A DNA stretch of 64,000 bases, taken from Desulfobacteraceae bacterium (GTDB taxonomy: Bacteria > Desulfobacterota > Desulfobacteria > Desulfobacterales > Desulfosarcinaceae). A model generated the notes under the pieces. That model saw nothing but the letters and a program-made list of their open reading frames with translations, searched no databases and was not told the origin of the DNA. The translations under genes and the position numbers were made by a program. Shown here piece by piece: positions 34,401-42,942 of the stretch (within the stretch, counting starts at the first letter, position 1; every line of letters starts with the position of its first letter). The stretch spans positions 1 to 64,000 of the forward strand of contig JABDIN010000073.1 in the NCBI GenBank assembly GCA_013003715.1. The letters are read 5' to 3'.

Positions 34401-36149
34401 TCAATTGTCCATTTTTCCACGCACCCTAAGCCGGGCGATGTTGCTCAATACCTTTTCCGGGCGTTCATAATCGACTATACGTAAATGCTTACGTTCCTGC
34501 CCGTTCCCATCGATGAAGATCACCGTGGGGACGCCTTTGACATCATATTCGGTGAGCAAGGTTTCTTGTCCCTTGACGCCTGTCCGGGTGAGATCGATTT
34601 TTATCATCACCACCTCGCCTTGTGACAATTTAACGATGGCCGGGTCGTGGAAGGTGATCTCTTCCAGTTTTCTGCAGGGGGCACACCAATCGGCATGAAA
34701 ATCCATGACCACTGGCCTGCCCTGGGAGGCGGCATTTTCCAGGAGCTCATCCGAATATGCCTGCCAGCGGACACCGGGACCTTTCAGAACAAGGGCCGAT
34801 GCGGTCGCCACGGCGAATATCAAACATCCCAGGGCGATTCCCGTCTTAATCCAGGCAAACATTTCAGATGGCCGGGTCCGGTCCACCCAGCCCAGGTGCA
34901 GTCCTGCCGCCACGGCGACCACGGCCATGGCAATCCTGCCGCCGCCATGGGGCAGTACCGGGCCCAAGAAATAGGCGGCCATACCCATCAATACCCACCC
35001 CATTAACTTACGGATCCACAACATCCATTCTCCGGATTGGGGCAGCCGGTCGAGATGACCGGAGAAGATGGCCAGGAAGAACAGGGGCAGTCCCAGTCCG
35101 AGGCTCAATGTGAAAAAAACCGAAAAACCGGTCAGGGGATCGCCGGTCCCGGCCACCCAGGTGAGCAGACCCAGGACAAAGGGGCCGATGCAGGGGGCGG
35201 CGATGATGCCAAGGGTCAAGCCCATGAAAACAGATCCGGTGAAACCGGCATGGGATTTGGATGCCATCCGGATCAGCCCAAAGGGCATTCTCAATTCCCA
35301 GAGGCCGAACAGGCTGGTGCCGAGGGCCACAAGCACTCCAGCGATGCCGACCAGGACCCATGGATGCTGAAGAAGCGCTCCCATGATCCCGCCGGTAAGC
35401 GCCGCCATCACTCCGAGGATGGAATTGGTGATGGCCAGACCACCGATGTAGCAGGCGCCGTGCACGGCGATCCGCGCTCTGGCCTGTCCGGTGCGGCCGC
35501 CGAAATAGGTGACCGTGATGGGGATCAGCGGATAGACGCAAGGGGTGAGATTCAATGCCATGCCGCCGAAAAAAGCAGTGATGAGCGTGATGAGGAAACC
35601 GGTATTCCGGAAGCCATCGGGTTTTTCCTCTGTTGCAGCAACAACGGGTTCCGCGAAGGCGGTGGCCACCGGATACTTATTGGCGTGCCACGTCGGAAAG
35701 CCCAGGGGGTCACGATATACGTTCTTGTATCCGAGCCGGACAGCTACCCGAGCTGCCGAGTCACTGCGGACTCATGCCAGGCCGGCTCAGTAAAAAAAGA
35801 TGGACCGGTCCTTATCCGGACCCAGGAGTTGTTTAAGTTTTCTGCCGCTGGTCCACCGTGCCGTCCAGGTGGGTTCCATGGGAAAGTTGACGGCACCCCG
35901 TATGTGCCCGCTTCGATACTCCCATCCCTGACGGGTATCGACGATGAGGATGTCCCGGGGTGTGGTTTTATAGAGTTGCCATAGCGCTTCGGAACTGATC
36001 AGTTGATATCCGCCGTTTCTGGCTTCCAGGGCAACATTTTCTGGTGAGGACTGCCGGGGGAGTCCGGTTTGGTGATGAAACCACAGGATACCGATGGTCA
36101 TCACCAGCATAATGACGGGAAAAATGGCGGTTCGAAGTATATTTTTCAT
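34401..36149 (-). CDS. Candidate selenoprotein: rhodanese domain fused to DsbD-type thiol transporter and thioredoxin, two in-frame UGA codons
   Basis: One frame of 582 codons runs from the ATG at 36149 to 34401, broken only by TGA at codons 121 and 126. It contains an N-terminal membrane anchor (about 5-24), a rhodanese domain (about 45-155: ILIVDTRQGWEYRSGHIRGA before the TGAs; VRSDSAARVAVRLGYKNVYR after), a multi-helix DsbD beta domain with Cys204 (LTPCVYP) and Cys320 (AAPCIGP), and a thioredoxin domain with Cys489/Cys492 (DWCAPCRK). The stretch FFY-TGA-AGLA-TGA-VRSDSAA matches the family pattern YC-x4-C-x2-S, so both TGAs replace Cys. Selenocysteine insertion is inferred. Such a protein could move electrons across the membrane to a sulfur-binding periplasmic rhodanese. 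Conventional calls would split it at 35669/35787. Confidence 0.82.
35737..35773 (-). promoter_or_regulatory. Two candidate bacterial SECIS hairpins after the UGA codons
   Basis: After the first UGA (35787-35789), GAGTC and GACTC pair around loop CGCAGT, with the loop 19-24 bases downstream. After the second UGA (35772-35774), CGGCAGCT and AGCTG-U-CCG pair with one bulged U around loop CGGGT, 22-26 bases downstream. Bacterial SECIS elements sit at this distance and use a short stem, a bulge and G residues in the loop. The two hairpins share one base, so they would form in turn as the ribosome advances. Confidence 0.6.
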
Positions 36150-36370
36150 GAATCAATACACGAGGGCAATGGATCGGGTATATCAATATGGTACCGTAAA
36201 CACTATTGGAAATCATGATACACGGGTGGAATATAGATGTAAACGTCTGATGTGAAGGTATAAAAAAGAGAGGGGCAGCGAAAACGCATTTGGAATCGCT
36301 ACCGGGTATAATTTTTTAAGCATAAATTTTGAGATAAGTGAATGAGCCGGCCTGATTGATGGATAATCGC

Positions 36371-36400
36371 TTGCCACGATGCCGAATTCGCTGGTATACT
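36371..36400 (+). promoter_or_regulatory. Likely promoter of the PAS-LuxR regulator gene
   Basis: TTGCCA (36371-36376), 18 bases, TATACT (36395-36400). It gives a leader of about 255 bases before the regulator start, which contains the small frame at 36445. Confidence 0.55.
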
Positions 36401-36444
36401 TGATTCAATCCATAGATATACAATTGAGGGTTCGGGGGTTTTTT

Positions 36445-36525
36445 ATGAAGAAGCAGCGAGCAAGCGGGTTGGGTGATTTTTCTGCACGCGGCTCTATGGG
36501 AAAAACTACCCGACCATCTATATAA
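36445..36525 (+). CDS. Possible 26-residue leader peptide or remnant
   Basis: Starts MKKQRASGLGDF and ends TTRPSI; basic, without a signal peptide. It lies downstream of a good promoter, with GAGGG some 13 bases before the ATG. It may be a leader peptide, the stub of a lost gene, or chance. Confidence 0.25.
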   Translation: MKKQRASGLGDFSARGSMGKTTRPSI

Positions 36526-36662
36526 TTATCCGATAGAAGAATCCTCAACGACAATTCCCGTCCTTCTGGCCTGATTTTCTTTATGCTGCGACCGTCCGGG
36601 ATGCTCCAGCGCTGAGTCGTATCCAGATGTTGGTGTGACTATACTCACCAAAAGGTGGCGGC

Positions 36663-37649
36663 ATGTCAGACGAAAATAATATTGAAAGGGCATTGCTGAT
36701 CAATGGGGATAAGTATCGACGGCTGTTCAATGAAATGGTCGTTGGCGCCTCATTGCTGGAAATTGCAGCACCGGGCAAGAAAAAGCGCCCCATCGATTTT
36801 CGCATTGTGGAGGTTAATTCGGCCTTCGAGGACCTCACCGGTATCCCGCGTGACCGGGCGGTGGGCCGGACCATACGAGAGCTCTGGCCGAAGACGGAGG
36901 CCTTATGGTTTGATCAAATCGACCAGGCCATGCGAAGTAACCGGCGCACCCAGGCAGAGGGGTTTCATCTGGAATTGGGTAAATATTTTCTGGTGTCGGC
37001 TTTCCGGCTCGACGATCGCACCATCGGGGCGACATTCATAGATATCAGTGCTCATAAAAAAATAGAGGCGGCACTGGATAATACCCGCAGGGCCCTTGAA
37101 AACACGGTTCGGGCCCGCACCGCGGGACTGCGCGTGGCTATCCGGAAACTGAGAAGCGAAGTTACCTCACGCCGGTTGGCGCAACAGGCACTTATCAATA
37201 AAACACATGAATTGGAGGTTCGGTCGGCCGGCTTGGAGGAGGCCAACATCGCCCTTAAGATTTTACTCAAAGAGAATCAAAATGGACGTCGCAAGCTTGA
37301 AGAGAAAGTGATCTGCAACCTCAACGAACTCATTCAGCCCCACCTCGCCAAGCTGGCCGCCGGCCGCCTGAGTCCACGGCAAAAGGTCATATTGGAAACA
37401 ATCAATCGGGGGCTCGACGACATCACATCACCGATGAGCAGGCGGCTCATCATCGGTAACAGTCATCTGACGCCCATGGAAACACAGGTGGCAAACCTGA
37501 TCCGAAAGGGCAATTCCACCAAGGAGATCGCCGAACTCCTCGGTGTGGCCGTCAGCACCATTGATTTTCACCGGTTGAACATCCGCCGTAGACTTAAATT
37601 AACGAATAAGCAGATAAATCTCAGGTCATATCTCAGGTCCCTTGAATAA
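36663..37649 (+). CDS. PAS-domain regulator with LuxR-type helix-turn-helix
   Basis: 328 residues. A PAS domain (about 12-140: KYRRLFNEMVVGASLLEI, VNSAFEDLTGI) is followed by a long coiled coil (about 140-230) and a LuxR helix-turn-helix at the C-terminus (LTPMETQVANLIRKGNSTKE, then IAELLGVAVSTIDFHRLNIR). It is a one-component cytoplasmic sensor-regulator; the signal is unknown. A receiver-only protein is encoded 280 bases downstream on the same strand. This gene type is common in sulfate reducers, often in many copies. Confidence 0.85.
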   Translation: MSDENNIERALLINGDKYRRLFNEMVVGASLLEIAAPGKKKRPIDFRIVEVNSAFEDLTGIPRDRAVGRTIRELWPKTEALWFDQIDQAMRSNRRTQAEGFHLELGKYFLVSAFRLDDRTIGATFIDISAHKKIEAALDNTRRALENTVRARTAGLRVAIRKLRSEVTSRRLAQQALINKTHELEVRSAGLEEANIALKILLKENQNGRRKLEEKVICNLNELIQPHLAKLAAGRLSPRQKVILETINRGLDDITSPMSRRLIIGNSHLTPMETQVANLIRKGNSTKEIAELLGVAVSTIDFHRLNIRRRLKLTNKQINLRSYLRSLE

Positions 37650-37929
37650 TACGGGGTTTTTCCCGGTATTGCGCCCGTACTTTTCCCACCTTGCCGGTAT
37701 TCAACAGCCGGGTTATTCTGGTATTGCGCTTAAATGGCTTCCACTCACAGACCTGCAGCTGCAATGGTATTGTTAATGCCCCCGGCGCTGACAGCGAGGC
37801 CGCCAAACGACCGACCTTCTTGTGGTAATGCCAGTTGCATCCGACCCCATTGTCCGAGCCGCTCCATCTGTTAACGCCTGACACTACAATACCCCCGGTT
37901 TGGTATAAACCCATATAAGGGGAAACCAA

Positions 37930-38376
37930 GTGACTTCAAATTCAGAAAAAAAAATGTTGGCCCGCACGGATGACCCGAATTCCAGACGATCCGGATCGAT
38001 CCGGACACTGGTCGTGGATGACGATCCAACGACACTGATCATTGTCGGCAGCATGCTGAAAGTCCTGGGTTTCCAGGTCGACTCCGCCAAATGCGGCCTA
38101 TCGGCCAGACACCGATTACATGAGTCCCGGTACGATGTGCTGGTTACCGACCTGCAGATGCCGGGCATGGACGGATACTCACTGGCCAGCTGGCTCAGGC
38201 AGGAATCAATGGATACAAAAGTGATTGTCATGACCGGAACCAGCCGGAATGAGGTGGTAAAGTATATGGACACCGGTGTTGTGGACAACTGGATATTCAA
38301 ACCGTTCGACATGCGCCACCTCGGCGAGGTGTTGGCCGAGTTTATACCGTCGGGCATCCTGTCGTCACTTCGGTGA
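37930..38376 (+). CDS. Single-domain response regulator (CheY-like)
   Basis: 148 residues with one receiver domain. The acidic pocket is VVDDDP, the phosphorylated residue is Asp74 (VTDLQMPGMDGY), and the conserved Thr and Lys are in MTGTS and FKPF. No output domain is present. The start is a GTG with AAGGGG upstream. It could serve the hybrid or PAS-type sensors in the neighbourhood; the partner kinase is not known. Confidence 0.85.
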   Translation: MTSNSEKKMLARTDDPNSRRSGSIRTLVVDDDPTTLIIVGSMLKVLGFQVDSAKCGLSARHRLHESRYDVLVTDLQMPGMDGYSLASWLRQESMDTKVIVMTGTSRNEVVKYMDTGVVDNWIFKPFDMRHLGEVLAEFIPSGILSSLR

Positions 38377-38621
38377 CACCTGACCACCTGCTGCTTCCGT
38401 TGCATCCCTTCTTAACCGGCACAATTCAGTGCTTTTTCCGGCGTAACCATTTTTCCGGCCCCAACCGGTTGACTATCAAATCAACATATAGGACAAAAAA
38501 GAACCTTGGTTTTCTGATCGGTTTTATAGAAACTACAATCGTAAATGAAATTATCCTTGCCTGAACCAATATGCCACCGATCACCATCGGTGACAAAAAA
38601 CACCCTAAAAGGAGGATGATT

Positions 38622-38822
38622 ATGTCATGTCCCGTATGCGGATCCACCCATTTTCATGTCAAGGATCCGGAAGACCGGTTCTCAATTTTCTCGTTTGCGC
38701 TGACCGGTCCGAACCCTGAATTCGACGATGATGTGGAACCGGACGAAGCACCTGAGGTGACGCCCCAGACGGAGACCTATTGCAATGCCTGCGCCTGGCA
38801 CGGAAAACTATCCAAGATTTAG
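38622..38822 (+). CDS. Small zinc-ribbon-like protein
   Basis: 66 residues with one CPVC pair at the N-terminus and one CNAC pair near the C-terminus, separated by a very acidic middle (DDDVEPDEAPE). The four Cys fit a zinc ribbon. AAAGGAGGA precedes the ATG at 38622. No family name was recognised. It is convergent with the DsrE-like gene. Confidence 0.65.
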   Translation: MSCPVCGSTHFHVKDPEDRFSIFSFALTGPNPEFDDDVEPDEAPEVTPQTETYCNACAWHGKLSKI

Positions 38823-38877
38823 TCTGCGGAACCGGAGGGCAGCGACGGTTTATGGAAAATAGAAAATGAGGGTCCCG

Positions 38878-39231
38878 TCAGCCAAAGGAAATGATGTCGA
38901 ATCCCTCTGACCGGTAGCTCGCCATGGACGGATGACCATTCATTTCATCCAACAGGACCAGGCCCTGCTCCCGGGCGGATTCCAAGGTCTCCATTTTCTG
39001 GGAACAGGCTTTACAGACTCCGCCCACCAGACCGGCGGATTTGACTTTTTCCCACAGGCTGTGCAACGGATGATCAGTACCGGCCAAGTCGGGAATCAGT
39101 TTGGTCGCCGATCCCTCGACGATGATGCATCCCTCAAGGTTTTTCGATTTCATGTCCAGCGCATTCAGCAGGACGTGAATAAAACACATGGGATCACCAT
39201 TAAATGTAAATAAGGCTGTTTTGGGGTTCAT
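38878..39231 (-). CDS. DsrE-like protein
   Basis: 117 residues resembling the DsrE/DsrF fold: KTALFTFNGDPMCFIHVLLN at the start, then a central helix and GGVCKACSQKM, whose Cys positions match the sulfur-carrying Cys of such proteins. DsrE-like proteins pass sulfane sulfur between partners in dissimilatory sulfur metabolism or tRNA thiolation. AAGGAGGA precedes the ATG. It is alone in its transcript as far as can be seen, 2.7 kb from the rhodanese-DsbD gene. Confidence 0.7.
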   Translation of the reverse strand: MNPKTALFTFNGDPMCFIHVLLNALDMKSKNLEGCIIVEGSATKLIPDLAGTDHPLHSLWEKVKSAGLVGGVCKACSQKMETLESAREQGLVLLDEMNGHPSMASYRSEGFDIISFG

Positions 39232-39356
39232 TTATCCTCCTTGATACAGCGTACAACGATGATTTTTCATTGACTCAGATCGTTTTTTCCCATTTACTGA
39301 AAAAGGACTTTTCGATCATAATAGACATTGTAAATCCGGTCTTTTGGAGAGTAAAC

Positions 39357-40031
39357 GTGGAAAATGAAATGATTCGAGAATACATAGCCGTGTCAATGGA
39401 AGAGTATAAGACCATACGGGCGGAAATTAAGCAATCCAACATCAACCAGTTCCAGGCATTGTCATTTGGAGCGGCCGCTGTTGGCATTCTATTGTCTGCT
39501 GGTTTCTATTCCTGGGATAAAACGGCATTGATTACAATTCCTATTTTCTCGATATTCATTCCGGCTTTGTGCTTCCTTATAACATATATTTGGCTTGGAG
39601 AATTCGCCCGTATGATCAGGGGGGGGAATTTTATTTTATCCATTGAACGGAAAATTGAAGCCATCGTGCCGGTCCCTGAAGAAATTAATGACATCGCATC
39701 TGAGTTGGATTCTTCGCTGATTGTGAAGAAGCCCTTAAGTTGGGAACATTTTTTACGAAAACCGATGGGTCCCGAAATTGCTGAATCGGGACACATGCCC
39801 TGGATTTACAATATCCGGTTGTGGATATTCCCACTTGTGGCAGCCGGTTCTCTGTTGGTGGCTGTTGGATATCTTTTCCCGCAATTAATAGGAAACCACA
39901 TGGTTTTGTTGTGTGTAATTATCATTACACTTTCAGTAGTTTCGTGGTTTTGTATGATAATTGTCCTTGGATCTGCTTTTAAAAACATAAAAAAAACGGC
40001 AGGCCGTTCAAATTTGCCGCTGGATCATTGA
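39357..40031 (+). CDS. Membrane protein of unknown family, four helices
   Basis: 224 residues with a GTG start (GGAGA upstream). Two helices lie near 38-58 and 65-85, and two near 155-178 and 184-207, with a soluble segment of about 70 residues between the pairs. The composition is clearly more AT-rich than its neighbours, which suggests recent transfer. Both flanking genes point towards it or away without a shared operon. It resembles small membrane proteins of defence islands in layout, but there is no partner gene here to support that. Confidence 0.6.
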   Translation: MENEMIREYIAVSMEEYKTIRAEIKQSNINQFQALSFGAAAVGILLSAGFYSWDKTALITIPIFSIFIPALCFLITYIWLGEFARMIRGGNFILSIERKIEAIVPVPEEINDIASELDSSLIVKKPLSWEHFLRKPMGPEIAESGHMPWIYNIRLWIFPLVAAGSLLVAVGYLFPQLIGNHMVLLCVIIITLSVVSWFCMIIVLGSAFKNIKKTAGRSNLPLDH

Positions 40032-40086
40032 TCCCACGGAAGTACAATTGCATATTGAGACCCATGGTCCCGTTTTTCCGGACCCA

Positions 40087-41457
40087 TTAGCAGCTCTCGA
40101 AATGGCAGGTAAAATGCCTCAGAAACCTGGGTTGATGCGTGATACGGTAGCCGGGTATTTTATCCCGTCGGACAAACACCTGTTCGATAATCTCGATCAT
40201 ATAATCAAAATGGCTCTGGGTATAAACCCGCCGTGGAAAGGCCAGCCGCACCAGTTCCAATGGTGACGCCTGTTCGATGCCCTTATCATCGACTTTTCCA
40301 AACATCACAGAGCCCAACTCCACCCCCCGAATGCCACCTTCGACATATATTGCATTGACAATACCGATACCCGGGTATTGGAGTGGGGGTATCCCGGGTA
40401 GAAACTTTTTGGCATTGAGAAATACGGCGTGTCCGCCGGGCGGTTGGACAATGGGGATATGCCTTTCCAATAATCGTTCACTTAAATATTTCACTGTGGC
40501 GTGACGGTATACCTGATAATCCAGTTCCAGAGCTTCCACGAGTCCCACGGCGATGGCTTCCAAATCCCGGCCCGCCAGCCCTCCGTATGTGGGGAAGCCT
40601 TCTCGCAGTATGAGCTGGTTTTTAAAATCCTCAGCCCACTGATCGTCATTGCAGATGAGAAAACCGCCAATATTGGCCAGGCCATCTTTTTTGCAGCTCA
40701 TGGTAGCGCCGTCCGCATGGGAAAACATCTCCTGTGCAATCTCCATGAGTGATTTGTCGGCATATCCCGGCTCCCTGCTGCGAATGAAGTATGCATTTTC
40801 GGCAAACCGGCAGGCATCGATGATCAGCGGAATATCGTAGCGACTTAAAACCGCTTTGACTTGTCGGATATTCTCCATGGATACCGGTTGACCGCCACCC
40901 GTGTTGTTGGTGACGGTAATCATGCCGAAAGGGATCTTCTCCCTGCCATATTTTTGAATGCAGCGTTCAAGCTTTTCGATGTCCATATTCCCCTTGAACG
41001 GGGCCTTGTTCTCCGTTTCCAGGCCTTCGTCACAGAGAAGGTTGAGGGCGATGCCCCGTACATATTCTATATTGGCGCGGGTGGTATCGAAATGGCTGTT
41101 ATTGGGGATCACATCGCCTCTTTTGATGAGGGTATGGGCCAGGATAGCCTCTGCGGCCCTGCCCTGATGGGTGGGCAGAATGTGTTTGATACCGGTGATG
41201 GATTTTACGGTTTTTTCGAACCGCTTCCACGACCGGCTGCCGGCATAGCTCTCGTCTCCCATCATCATGGCCGCCCACTGACGGGTGGACATGGCGCCGG
41301 TGCCGCTGTCCGTCAACAGATCGATTGAACAGTCTTCGGCATCGAGTAAAAACACATTGTTATGCGCCTTCTCCAATGCTTTTTTCCGGTATTCAAGGGT
41401 GGTCAGGTTAATGGGTTCCGTGGCTTTGATGCGAAATGGTTCTATGATCGTTTTCAT
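40087..41457 (-). CDS. Tryptophanase / tyrosine phenol-lyase family (beta-eliminating lyase)
   Basis: 456 residues, the normal length. These PLP enzymes split tryptophan to indole or tyrosine to phenol, with pyruvate and ammonia. Marks include EPFRIKATEPI, IDLLTDSGTGAMS, HQGRAAEAIL, PLP-lysine Lys257 (second Lys of SCKKDGL), GFPTYGGLAGRDLEA and the ending RFLRHFTCHFESC. MSTRQWAAMMMGDESYAGS and GLAGRDLEA lean towards tyrosine phenol-lyase, while the TTLEYR and LAHTLI region leans towards tryptophanase, so the substrate is left open. It lies about 37 bases after the sucrose phosphorylase gene but is probably a separate function. Confidence 0.88.
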   Translation of the reverse strand: MKTIIEPFRIKATEPINLTTLEYRKKALEKAHNNVFLLDAEDCSIDLLTDSGTGAMSTRQWAAMMMGDESYAGSRSWKRFEKTVKSITGIKHILPTHQGRAAEAILAHTLIKRGDVIPNNSHFDTTRANIEYVRGIALNLLCDEGLETENKAPFKGNMDIEKLERCIQKYGREKIPFGMITVTNNTGGGQPVSMENIRQVKAVLSRYDIPLIIDACRFAENAYFIRSREPGYADKSLMEIAQEMFSHADGATMSCKKDGLANIGGFLICNDDQWAEDFKNQLILREGFPTYGGLAGRDLEAIAVGLVEALELDYQVYRHATVKYLSERLLERHIPIVQPPGGHAVFLNAKKFLPGIPPLQYPGIGIVNAIYVEGGIRGVELGSVMFGKVDDKGIEQASPLELVRLAFPRRVYTQSHFDYMIEIIEQVFVRRDKIPGYRITHQPRFLRHFTCHFESC

Positions 41458-41493
41458 GTGGTCCTCAGTACGTCTGGTTATGGCGGTGATTCT

Positions 41494-42942
41494 CTATACC
41501 ATGAATTCAACTTCCCGGACGGCCACCGGATCATGATAGGCGATTCGGGTCTTGTATTTAGTCAAATCAATGAATGCGGTGGCACAGTATTCATCCAGGG
41601 TCCAGGATATAATGAGTCGATCGTCCGGGGATTTGTGGAGTTTGAACTCTCCGTTGAACGCCGGGTAGCTGTTTCTGAACTCCATGAGTTTCAGCAATCG
41701 CTGAACCGCCGGTTTCCGGATATTCACCTGTACTTCTTCCAGGGTGAAATTATGACGGTTGATGTTCCGCCCCAATCGTGTCTTTTCCACCAATTCGATG
41801 TCGTTTTCGCCGGCCAGTAATCCGACGTAGTATATCTGGGGAATGCCGGGGGCGAAAAACTGTATGGTTCGCGCGGTAAGATAAGAGTCGTCATTGCACT
41901 CAAGGGCTGAATAATATGTGCAGTTCACCTGATAAATGTCCAGATTCTGGAATTCAGGACCCGAGTAGATCTTTTTGACATTGGATCCTTTTTCATATAA
42001 TCCGTCGATGGTTTTTTTGATTTCTTCCTCACTCAACAAATCCTGGACATCAACAATGCCGATACCGTCATGGGTGTCCAGGGTGGTGAGCTGATTTCGG
42101 GGGCATTTGCGAAACCAGCTTTTCAGCTTGCTCCCCGTATGGTGGTAGAGTGCATTCAACACCAGCATCGGCAGGGCAAAGTCATATACCCGGTACCCTT
42201 TTTTGGCCAGCTTCAGCTGATAGGAATAGTGTTCGTGGACCTCGGGCAATATCTCCGTATCAAAAGCCGAGGCATAATCATTAAACCAATCGAGCAATTC
42301 CCACACCTGTGGTTCCAGGAAAAAACAATTGGTGCCAAGCTCTATGGTGGTGTATGCAAAGGCATCGAGACGGATAATCTTCGGCCGGCTGCGGGCAAGA
42401 CGTATTAAAAATCGCCGCATCACCTCCAGCGTTTTAGGTGAATTGTAATCCAGATCGATTTGTTCATAGTCAAACGTGCACCATATTTTTTCCAGCGACC
42501 CATCGGACCTTTCCAGTACCAGGTAAGGTGGTCTGGGCTTTCGGCTGTAAACCATGGCCAGGTCTTCATCACTGATCCATCCTTCCGGACTCAATTTGTT
42601 GAAGCTTAAAAACATATCCGCATACTCGCTGTCCGGTCCTTTTTCGATATAATCCTGAAAATAAACGGATTGCCGGGAAATGTGGTTGACCATGAAGTCG
42701 ATGATCAGGTCAAAATCCTGCCCGATTTTTTCAATATCCTCCCAGGTGCCGAAAGCGGGGTCTACTTCATCGTAGGTCAACGGCGCAAATCCGCGGTCAG
42801 CTGAAGAGGGATAAAAGGGTAGGAGATGGACGCCGCCGATGGCTTTCATCAGATATTTACGAAGCACGTAGTGAAGTTCAGGCAGATTGGCGCCCAGACT
42901 GTCCGGATAAGTAATGAGCTGTATCTTATTTTGAATTGCCAT
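41494..42942 (-). CDS. Sucrose phosphorylase (GH13_18)
   Basis: 482 residues. It converts sucrose and phosphate reversibly to glucose-1-phosphate and fructose. It begins NKIQLITYPDSLG as in the family and has the retaining-glycosidase set: Asp nucleophile in IIRLDAFAY, Glu acid/base in TEILPEVHEHY and the third acid in TLDTHDGIG. The ATG at 42942 is preferred because the one at 42951 is too close to GAGAGG. It overlaps the end of the sucrose-phosphate synthase gene by about 17 bases, so the operon is tightly coupled. Confidence 0.9.
   Translation of the reverse strand: MAIQNKIQLITYPDSLGANLPELHYVLRKYLMKAIGGVHLLPFYPSSADRGFAPLTYDEVDPAFGTWEDIEKIGQDFDLIIDFMVNHISRQSVYFQDYIEKGPDSEYADMFLSFNKLSPEGWISDEDLAMVYSRKPRPPYLVLERSDGSLEKIWCTFDYEQIDLDYNSPKTLEVMRRFLIRLARSRPKIIRLDAFAYTTIELGTNCFFLEPQVWELLDWFNDYASAFDTEILPEVHEHYSYQLKLAKKGYRVYDFALPMLVLNALYHHTGSKLKSWFRKCPRNQLTTLDTHDGIGIVDVQDLLSEEEIKKTIDGLYEKGSNVKKIYSGPEFQNLDIYQVNCTYYSALECNDDSYLTARTIQFFAPGIPQIYYVGLLAGENDIELVEKTRLGRNINRHNFTLEEVQVNIRKPAVQRLLKLMEFRNSYPAFNGEFKLHKSPDDRLIISWTLDEYCATAFIDLTKYKTRIAYHDPVAVREVEFMV

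Larger units (their letters stand above)
36150..36662. other. Divergent intergenic region upstream of the PAS-LuxR gene
   Basis: About 510 bases. It contains a good promoter at 36371-36400 and a 26-codon open frame at 36445-36525 of unclear status. No promoter for the selenoprotein gene stood out; it must lie just above 36149 on the minus strand. Confidence 0.4.

Noticed and set aside
35669-35787. Ordinary frameshift or two separate genes (rhodanese and DsbD)
   Set aside because: Both halves are in the same frame (480 bases apart from start to start, a multiple of 3). The stretch between the two open frames continues the rhodanese domain through two TGAs, so no base insertion or deletion is needed.
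35037-35984. 315-residue plus-strand open frame opposite the selenoprotein gene
   Set aside because: Composition is low-quality (Gly/Gln/Asp-rich) and it is the mirror of a strongly supported gene; no ribosome site or family.
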